A stretch of DNA of 64,000 nucleotides from Arachidicoccus sp. (lineage in GTDB: Bacteria > Bacteroidota > Bacteroidia > Chitinophagales > Chitinophagaceae): contig JAPWKH010000018.1 of assembly GCA_028283605.1 (NCBI GenBank), positions 186,001 through 250,000 on the forward strand, read 5' to 3'. The first letter of the stretch is position 1, and every line of letters begins with the position of its first letter. The notes beneath the pieces were generated by a model, which did no database searches, was not told where the DNA came from, and saw only the letters and a program-made list of their open reading frames with translations. Shown here piece after piece: positions 58,975-64,000 of this stretch. The position numbers and the translations under genes were made by a program.

Positions 58975-60903
58975 TTATAGGACGGTTTCTTTTATTCCGG
59001 CTTTTTGCATTGCCATTTGTTTTACTTTTTCTACGATTGCATTTTCGTCATAATGGCATTCTGCATACAACTCTTTCAATGTGCCATGCTCAATTATTCT
59101 GTCAGGAATACCCATCAATTCCACATCTGCATGATAATTGTTTTCTGCCATAAATTCCAGTACTGCGCTTCCAAAACCGCCTTTTACTGTTCCGTCTTCT
59201 AAAGTGATTATTTTTTTATACTTGGCAAATACTTCATGCAACAATTCTTCATCTAAAGGTTTTACAAAACGCATATCGTAATGCGCCGGATGTAAACCTT
59301 CTTTTTGTAATGTGCGAATAGCAGCCGCAGCAAAATTTCCCGGATGTCCGATGGAAAGGATGGCAATGTTTTCGCCGTCTTTTAACTTACGGCCTGTTCC
59401 TATCTGTATTTCTTCTAAAGGTTTTCGCCAGTCGGACAGTACGCCATTCCCGCGCGGATAACGAATTACAAAAGGTAATTGCATAGATTCAAGTTGTGCC
59501 GTATACATCAGGTTGCGCAATTCACTTTCATTCATTGGTGCGGAAATGATCATATTTGGAATGCAGCGAAAATAAGGGATATCGTAAGCGCCATGATGCG
59601 TTGGGCCGTCTTCGCCAACAAGGCCTGCGCGGTCAAGGCAAAATATAACGGGTAATTTTTGTAATGCCACATCGTGAACCGCCTGATCAAATGCACGCTG
59701 CATGAAAGACGAATAAATATTACAAAAAACACGCAGCCCTTGGGTAGCCATTCCTGCACTAAAAGTTACGGCATGCTGTTCACAAATGCCCACGTCAAAA
59801 GCGCGTTGCGGCATGGCATCCATCATAAACTTGAGCGAGCTTCCGCTCGGCATGGCAGGCGTTACGCCGATTATTTTTTCATTTTTCTCTGCGAGCTCTA
59901 TGATTGTATGCCCAAATACATCCTGATATTTCGGAGGTTGAGGCAAATCAAATTTTTTCTGATAAATTTCACCTGTTATTTTATCGAACAATCCCGGCGC
60001 ATGCCATTTGGTTTGTTCTTTTTCAGCCAGCGCATAGCCTTTGCCTTTTGTTGTAATGACGTGCAATATTTTCGGACCGGGAATTTTTCTTAATTCGGTT
60101 AATGTATCTACAAGATTGGTAATATTATGTCCGTCGATTGGGCCGAAATATCTTATTTTCAGCGATTCAAAAAGATTGGAACTTTTGCTTATCATACTTT
60201 TCAGGCTGTCAGCTACTTTGCCTGCCATTGCTCTGGTAAACTTTTTCCCGGGCAATTTTCCCAAAGCTTTCCAAACATCTTCTTTAAATTTATTATAAGT
60301 GTGCGAAAGAGAAATATCGGTAAGATATTCTTTCAGAGCGCCTACATTCGGATCAATGCTCATGCGGTTATCGTTGAGAATGATCAATATATCGCTGTCG
60401 CTCACGCCTGCATGGTTCATGGCTTCAAATGCAATGCCTGCCGTCATGGACCCATCGCCGATAATGGCTACGGATTTTCTGTCTTCACCTTTGTATTTTG
60501 CGGCAATTGCCATTCCCAATGCGGCGGAAATAGATGTGGAAGAATGGCCTACGCCAAATGTATCATATTCGCTTTCACTTCGTTTAGGAAATCCGCTTAA
60601 TCCTTTGTATTTTCTGTTAGTAATAAAACTATCGCGCCTGCCGGTAAGTATTTTGTGTCCATAAGCCTGGTGACCTACATCCCATACCAGCTGATCGTAA
60701 GGCGTATTATAAATATAATGCAGCGCTACTGTTAATTCCACAACGCCAAGGCTGGCGGCAAAATGCCCGCCATGCACGCTTACTATATCAATTATATATT
60801 GCCGCAATTCATCGCATACTTCATGAAGTTGGGCTTTATCCAACTTTTTAAGGTCGTCGGGGGAGTTTATTTCCCGTAACAAATTGCCGGGTAATATTTG
60901 CAT
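58975..60903 (-). CDS. dxs: 1-deoxy-D-xylulose-5-phosphate synthase
   Basis: A 642-residue thiamine-diphosphate enzyme, the first step of the MEP isoprenoid pathway, condensing pyruvate with glyceraldehyde 3-phosphate. The ThDP motif IGDGSMTAGIAFEAMNHAG (GDG...N) is near residue 155, followed by LNDNRMSID; the transketolase central domain has VGICEQHAVTFSAGMA and DRAGLVGEDGPTHHG, and the C-terminal domain has TLEDGTVKGGFGSAV. Length is normal. Divergent from rpmE2; its promoter must lie in the 200-bp gap. Works with dxr at 46898. Confidence 0.96.
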   Translation of the reverse strand: MQILPGNLLREINSPDDLKKLDKAQLHEVCDELRQYIIDIVSVHGGHFAASLGVVELTVALHYIYNTPYDQLVWDVGHQAYGHKILTGRRDSFITNRKYKGLSGFPKRSESEYDTFGVGHSSTSISAALGMAIAAKYKGEDRKSVAIIGDGSMTAGIAFEAMNHAGVSDSDILIILNDNRMSIDPNVGALKEYLTDISLSHTYNKFKEDVWKALGKLPGKKFTRAMAGKVADSLKSMISKSSNLFESLKIRYFGPIDGHNITNLVDTLTELRKIPGPKILHVITTKGKGYALAEKEQTKWHAPGLFDKITGEIYQKKFDLPQPPKYQDVFGHTIIELAEKNEKIIGVTPAMPSGSSLKFMMDAMPQRAFDVGICEQHAVTFSAGMATQGLRVFCNIYSSFMQRAFDQAVHDVALQKLPVIFCLDRAGLVGEDGPTHHGAYDIPYFRCIPNMIISAPMNESELRNLMYTAQLESMQLPFVIRYPRGNGVLSDWRKPLEEIQIGTGRKLKDGENIAILSIGHPGNFAAAAIRTLQKEGLHPAHYDMRFVKPLDEELLHEVFAKYKKIITLEDGTVKGGFGSAVLEFMAENNYHADVELMGIPDRIIEHGTLKELYAECHYDENAIVEKVKQMAMQKAGIKETVL

Positions 60904-61014
60904 TCGCCAGAATTTAAGTTGTAAAAATAAAGTAAATTCCTAATTTCCGGGTTCTTTATTACCCTTAATTAAATAGTAACGGCTAAGCGCATTATCGGTA
61001 AATGGCATATTTTT

Positions 61015-61045
61015 TTTGCAAATTTCAGTATTAAACATACTTTTG
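61015..61045 (+). promoter_or_regulatory. full -33/-7 promoter of rpmE2
   Basis: TTTG at 61015-61018 and TACTTTTG at 61038-61045 are separated by exactly 19 bp, the best promoter match in the window. Transcription would start near 61052, leaving a leader of about 55 nt. Confidence 0.68.
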
Positions 61046-61107
61046 CATCCCAAATTTTATTTTTTAATTATACGGCAAAATCCGTGTAGCCTAAACAAAT
61101 TCATTTT

Positions 61108-61359
61108 ATGAAAAAAGGTATCCATCCGGAAAATTATCGTTTTGTTGTGTTTCGCGACATGAGCAATGGCGTAGAGTTTTTATCAAAATCTACAGCATCT
61201 TCCAATGAAACTACTGTTTACGAAGGTGTGGAATATCCGGTAATCAAGCTGGAAATTTCCAATACTTCGCATCCGTTCTATACAGGTAAAAACGTATTGG
61301 TAGATACTGCAGGACGTATTGATAAATTCAAAAAACGTTATGCAAAGAATACAAAATAA
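61108..61359 (+). CDS. rpmE2: 50S ribosomal protein L31, type B
   Basis: An 83-residue ribosomal protein. The segments GIHPENYRFVVFRDMSNG, YPVIKLEISNTSHPFYTGK and a basic tail (DKFKKRYAKNTK) are diagnostic. It is type B: the zinc-binding cysteines of type A L31 are absent. In some bacteria type B replaces a zinc-dependent copy under zinc limitation; in Bacteroidota it is often the only copy, so no zinc control is implied. A full promoter lies upstream and a hairpin terminator downstream. Confidence 0.96.
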   Translation: MKKGIHPENYRFVVFRDMSNGVEFLSKSTASSNETTVYEGVEYPVIKLEISNTSHPFYTGKNVLVDTAGRIDKFKKRYAKNTK

Positions 61360-61412
61360 TTTTTTGTATATGATTAATTCTCTTATTTTGGGAATTGATA
61401 TAAATTAATTGT

Positions 61413-61452
61413 AAACAGTAGTGAATATTTATTTACTACTGTTTTCTTTTTA
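61413..61452 (+). terminator. intrinsic terminator of rpmE2
   Basis: Stem AAACAGTAGTGAA with its complement (one G-T pair), short AT loop, then TTTTCTTTTT. About 55 bp after the stop. Confidence 0.75.
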
Positions 61453-61484
61453 TAATAAAATCATCGTTCCAAAAATGTATGTAA

Positions 61485-61500
61485 ACCGGTTTAATCCGGT
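61485..61500. promoter_or_regulatory. inverted repeat upstream of the pgi promoter
   Basis: ACCGG (61485-61489) and CCGGT (61496-61500) flank a 6-bp AT centre, about 30 bp before the -7 box of pgi. It could be an operator; short arms leave chance possible. Confidence 0.3.
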
Positions 61501-61503
61501 AAA

Positions 61504-61536
61504 TTTGTACACTCAATTTTTATAATTATATATTTG
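61504..61536 (+). promoter_or_regulatory. probable promoter of pgi
   Basis: TATATTTG (61529-61536) matches the -7 consensus exactly; TTTG at 61504-61507 lies 21 bp upstream, 2 bp longer than the usual spacing. It is 25 bp before the ATG. Confidence 0.5.
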
Positions 61537-61561
61537 TTCCCGCTGATTTAAAATTTTTAAT

Positions 61562-63217
61562 ATGTTACCGAAAATTAATCCCACAACTACACAGGCCTGG
61601 CTGCTGTTGAAGAAGCATTACGACGAAGAAATGAGCCACACGCAAATAAAGAATTTGTTTGAGAAAGACAAGGAAAGATTTAATAAATTTTCTCTTTGGT
61701 TTAATGATATTCTTTTTGATTATTCTAAAAATATTATTACCGAGAAAACACTAAATATATTATTAAATCTTGCCGAAGACTGCAAGGTAAAAGAAGCCAT
61801 TGAAGCAATGTTCAGCGGCGAAATAATCAATGAAACGGAAGGCCGGTCTGTATTGCATACCGCTCTTAGAAATTTTTCAGGAAAGCCTGTGTACAGCGAA
61901 GGTAAAGATGTAATGCCCGATGTACACAGAGTGCAAAAACAAATGAAAGATTTTGCCGATAAAATTCATTCAGGAGAATGGAAAGGATATAACGGTAAAA
62001 AAATAAAATACATTGTAAACATTGGAATAGGAGGCAGCGATCTTGGCCCTGTAATGGTTACGGAAGCATTAAAGGCTTATTGGAAAGAAGGTATTCAACC
62101 ATATTTTGTAAGTAATGTGGATGGCACGCATATCGTGGAAACATTGAAAAATGTAACGCCGGAAGAAACGCTTTTCCTGATTGCTTCCAAAACATTTACT
62201 ACGCAGGAAACCATGACCAATGCGCATACTGCTCGCGACTGGTTCTTACAAACTGCAAAAGATGAAGCACAAGTTGCAAAACATTTTGTGGCATTAAGCA
62301 CCAACGAAAAAGAGGTGAAAAAATTCGGTATTGATCCTGCCAATATGTTTGAATTCTGGGATTGGGTTGGCGGACGATATTCTTTATGGAGCGCAATAGG
62401 GTTGTCAATTGTATTGACAATCGGCTATGATAATTTTGAAAAATTATTGCGTGGCGCATATACTACGGATGAATATTTCAGAACAGAAAAATTTAATAAA
62501 AATATTCCTGTTATCATGGCTTTGGTTGGTCTTTGGTACACCAATTTCTTTGGCACTCAAACCGAAGTGATATTACCTTACGATCAGTATATGCACCGCT
62601 TTTCGGCTTATTTTCAACAAGGCAATATGGAAAGCAATGGAAAAAGTGTAGATAGAATCGGCGACAATGTTTCGTATGCAACAGGCCCTGTAATTTGGGG
62701 AGAACCGGGAACAAACGGACAACATGCATTTTATCAGCTTATCCATCAGGGTACTATAAAAATACCTGCGGATTTTATAGCACCGGCTATCAGCCATAAT
62801 CCTGTTGGCGATCATCATGCAAAATTGTTGAGCAACTTCTTTGCACAGACAGAAGCATTAATGAACGGTAAGAGCGAAGAAACAGTAATAGAAGAATTGA
62901 AAGCGCAAGGAAAGAGCGATGAAGAAATTAAAAAGATAACGCCTTTTAAAGTATTTGAAGGCAACAGGCCAACAAATTCTTTTTTATTAAAAGAAATTAC
63001 ACCCGAAAGTTTAGGTAGTCTTATCGCTTTATATGAGCATAAAATATTTGTACAAGGAATTATTTGGAATATTTTTTCTTTCGATCAATGGGGCGTAGAA
63101 TTGGGCAAGCAACTGGCAGGAAAAATATTGCCGGAACTGCAAAACGATGATGAAATAAGTTCTCACGACTCTTCAACAAATGGATTGATTAATGCATTTA
63201 AAAAACTGAGAAAGTAA
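61562..63217 (+). CDS. pgi: glucose-6-phosphate isomerase
   Basis: A 551-residue SIS-fold enzyme interconverting glucose-6-phosphate and fructose-6-phosphate. Motifs: [17 protein letters not shown] at the start, the first signature [28 protein letters not shown], the [17 protein letters not shown] signature with the catalytic Arg, and [10 protein letters not shown] with the catalytic Glu and QLIHQGT. The C-terminal [28 protein letters not shown] carries the catalytic Lys. Length equals the E. coli enzyme. A single gene with its own promoter and a downstream hairpin. Confidence 0.97.
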   Translation: MLPKINPTTTQAWLLLKKHYDEEMSHTQIKNLFEKDKERFNKFSLWFNDILFDYSKNIITEKTLNILLNLAEDCKVKEAIEAMFSGEIINETEGRSVLHTALRNFSGKPVYSEGKDVMPDVHRVQKQMKDFADKIHSGEWKGYNGKKIKYIVNIGIGGSDLGPVMVTEALKAYWKEGIQPYFVSNVDGTHIVETLKNVTPEETLFLIASKTFTTQETMTNAHTARDWFLQTAKDEAQVAKHFVALSTNEKEVKKFGIDPANMFEFWDWVGGRYSLWSAIGLSIVLTIGYDNFEKLLRGAYTTDEYFRTEKFNKNIPVIMALVGLWYTNFFGTQTEVILPYDQYMHRFSAYFQQGNMESNGKSVDRIGDNVSYATGPVIWGEPGTNGQHAFYQLIHQGTIKIPADFIAPAISHNPVGDHHAKLLSNFFAQTEALMNGKSEETVIEELKAQGKSDEEIKKITPFKVFEGNRPTNSFLLKEITPESLGSLIALYEHKIFVQGIIWNIFSFDQWGVELGKQLAGKILPELQNDDEISSHDSSTNGLINAFKKLRK

Positions 63218-63243
63218 TTCATTTAATTTTATCAGCATATATT

Positions 63244-63274
63244 AAAAGGCCTGTACGATTTAATATAGGCCTTT
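63244..63274 (+). terminator. intrinsic terminator between pgi and the ABC gene
   Basis: Stem AAAAGGCCT / AGGCCTTT with flanking A and T runs, between the convergent pgi and ABC transporter genes. It may work on both strands. Confidence 0.72.
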
Positions 63275-63282
63275 ATAATTTA

Positions 63283-64000
63283 TCAACTTACTCTTTTCCC
63301 TTCGAGTAGCATTTCCAGTGCATGATCGGGCGTGCCTGCAAGAATAACTTCGCCCGCATTTACAAAGAAAATTTCATCTGCATTTTGTATCGTATTCAAC
63401 CGGTGTGCAATGATGATGCGCGTAGTATCTTGAGGAAGTTTCGAGAGAATATCTTCCAGCAACTTTTCCGTAACGGTATCAATGTTTGCAGTAGCTTCAT
63501 CCAGAATTAAAATCTTCGGTTTACGTAACACTGCGCGGATAAAGGCAATTAATTGTTTCTGCCCGAGACTTACCGATTCGCCGGCTGATGCCAATTCTGT
63601 ATCTAATCCTTTTTCGAAACGCATGAGCAACGCGCTCAAACCTGCATTGCCAATGGCTTTCTTTAACTCATCATCGGTTGCATTCATATAATCATTATTG
63701 CCGTATAATATATTTTCGCGCAAAGTTCCCGTAAACAAAAATGGCTCTTGTAAAATAAAACCGATTTCCTTTGTTCTTTCTTCTGAAGAATAAGTTCTGA
63801 TATCCGTTCCGTTCAACAAAACTTTTCCTTCGGTGGGATCGTACAATCTTGCAATCAAAGAAGCCGTAGTGCTTTTGCCTCCGCCGGTAGGCCCAACCAA
63901 TGCGTACGTTTTACCACGCTCCATTTTGAAACTGATATGATGTAATACTTTTTTGCCGTCAGGATATTGAAAAGAAACATCTTTAAATTCCATTACAGTA
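63283..64000 (-). CDS. ABC exporter, ATP-binding part (truncated by window edge)
   Basis: The C-terminal nucleotide-binding domain of an ABC transporter, 236 residues from an internal ATG at 63993; the frame stays open to the window edge, so the gene continues beyond 64000. Walker A is GPTGGGKST, the Q-loop GFILQEPFLFTG, the signature SVSLGQKQLIAFIRAVL (SLGQ instead of SGGQ) and Walker B ILILDEATANIDT; the H-loop is IIIAHRLNTI. These match the exporter (ABCB/MsbA-like) class, in which a membrane domain precedes this one. No membrane helix is visible in the window. Substrate unknown: lipid, peptide or drug. Confidence 0.85.
   Translation of the reverse strand, partial: TVMEFKDVSFQYPDGKKVLHHISFKMERGKTYALVGPTGGGKSTTASLIARLYDPTEGKVLLNGTDIRTYSSEERTKEIGFILQEPFLFTGTLRENILYGNNDYMNATDDELKKAIGNAGLSALLMRFEKGLDTELASAGESVSLGQKQLIAFIRAVLRKPKILILDEATANIDTVTEKLLEDILSKLPQDTTRIIIAHRLNTIQNADEIFFVNAGEVILAGTPDHALEMLLEGKRVS

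Noticed and set aside
1-64000. CRISPR arrays, tRNA or rRNA genes, insertion sequences, prophage
   Set aside because: I looked in all larger gaps and saw no regularly spaced repeats, cloverleaf sequences, transposase or integrase motifs.

Overview
The window is 64 kb of an AT-rich genome from the phylum Bacteroidota, most likely a Chitinophagaceae-type soil or plant-associated organism. The assignment rests on gene content: several GH78/GH28 pectin-side-chain enzymes with signal peptides, a PorX-type REC-PglZ regulator, a secreted S8 protease ending in a type IX secretion (T9SS) sorting domain, DUF4294 and DUF2723 proteins, type B L31, and promoters of the Bacteroidota form TTG-N19-TAnnTTTG. 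No rRNA, tRNA, CRISPR array, transposase or phage gene was seen.

Layout. 1-10614 (+): a polysaccharide-degradation cluster: the end of a GH78 rhamnosidase, a GH28 pectinase-like enzyme, an alpha/beta-hydrolase esterase, a second GH78, a third GH78 broken by a one-base frameshift, and a GH76 protein. The set fits rhamnose-rich pectin; the SusC/SusD-like partners would lie outside the window. 10611-14478: p-aminobenzoate genes (pabC, pabB and a divergent pabA only 11 bp away) and a cysteine pair (cysE-cysM). 14658-18932: T9SS-exported subtilase and a DUF4294 protein. 19051-23943: replication and repair (holA, recQ, dnaB). 24015-31211: pgk, a GC-rich structured intergenic element, an EEP-family membrane protein, a lipoprotein, cutC, a membrane protein, a queA gene broken in all three frames, and an SDR with an AraC-type regulator. 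31297-38125: FAD dehydrogenase, PhnA, ClpB and PorX. 38214-45448: L,D-transpeptidase, manA, YraN, MmcQ/YjbR, the four-gene GDP-heptose route (hddA-gmhA-hddC-gmhB), and a GT4 glycosyltransferase followed by a small frameshifted reading frame. 45488-54874: rseP, dxr, an Rrf2 regulator, a DUF2723 membrane glycosyltransferase-like protein, htpG and an isolated nuoA. 54930-64000: serine hydrolase lipoprotein, GlmU-like protein, tpiA, rplU-rpmA, dxs, rpmE2, pgi and the ATPase end of an ABC exporter cut by the window edge.

How it works together. The secreted hydrolases would strip rhamnose and galacturonate from plant polymers. pgi, tpiA and pgk belong to central sugar metabolism and manA feeds mannose chemistry. 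dxs and dxr carry the first two steps of isoprenoid synthesis. The GDP-heptose genes, manA, the GT4 enzyme and DUF2723 point to surface glycan synthesis. PorX and the T9SS-tagged protease are a regulator and a cargo of the same secretion route.

The observations most worth checking are the GC-rich folded element at 25328-25500, three coding interruptions (third GH78, queA, small frame at 44148) lying in or beside short A/T runs, a palindrome and a perfect DnaA box upstream of dnaB, and nuoA standing alone.
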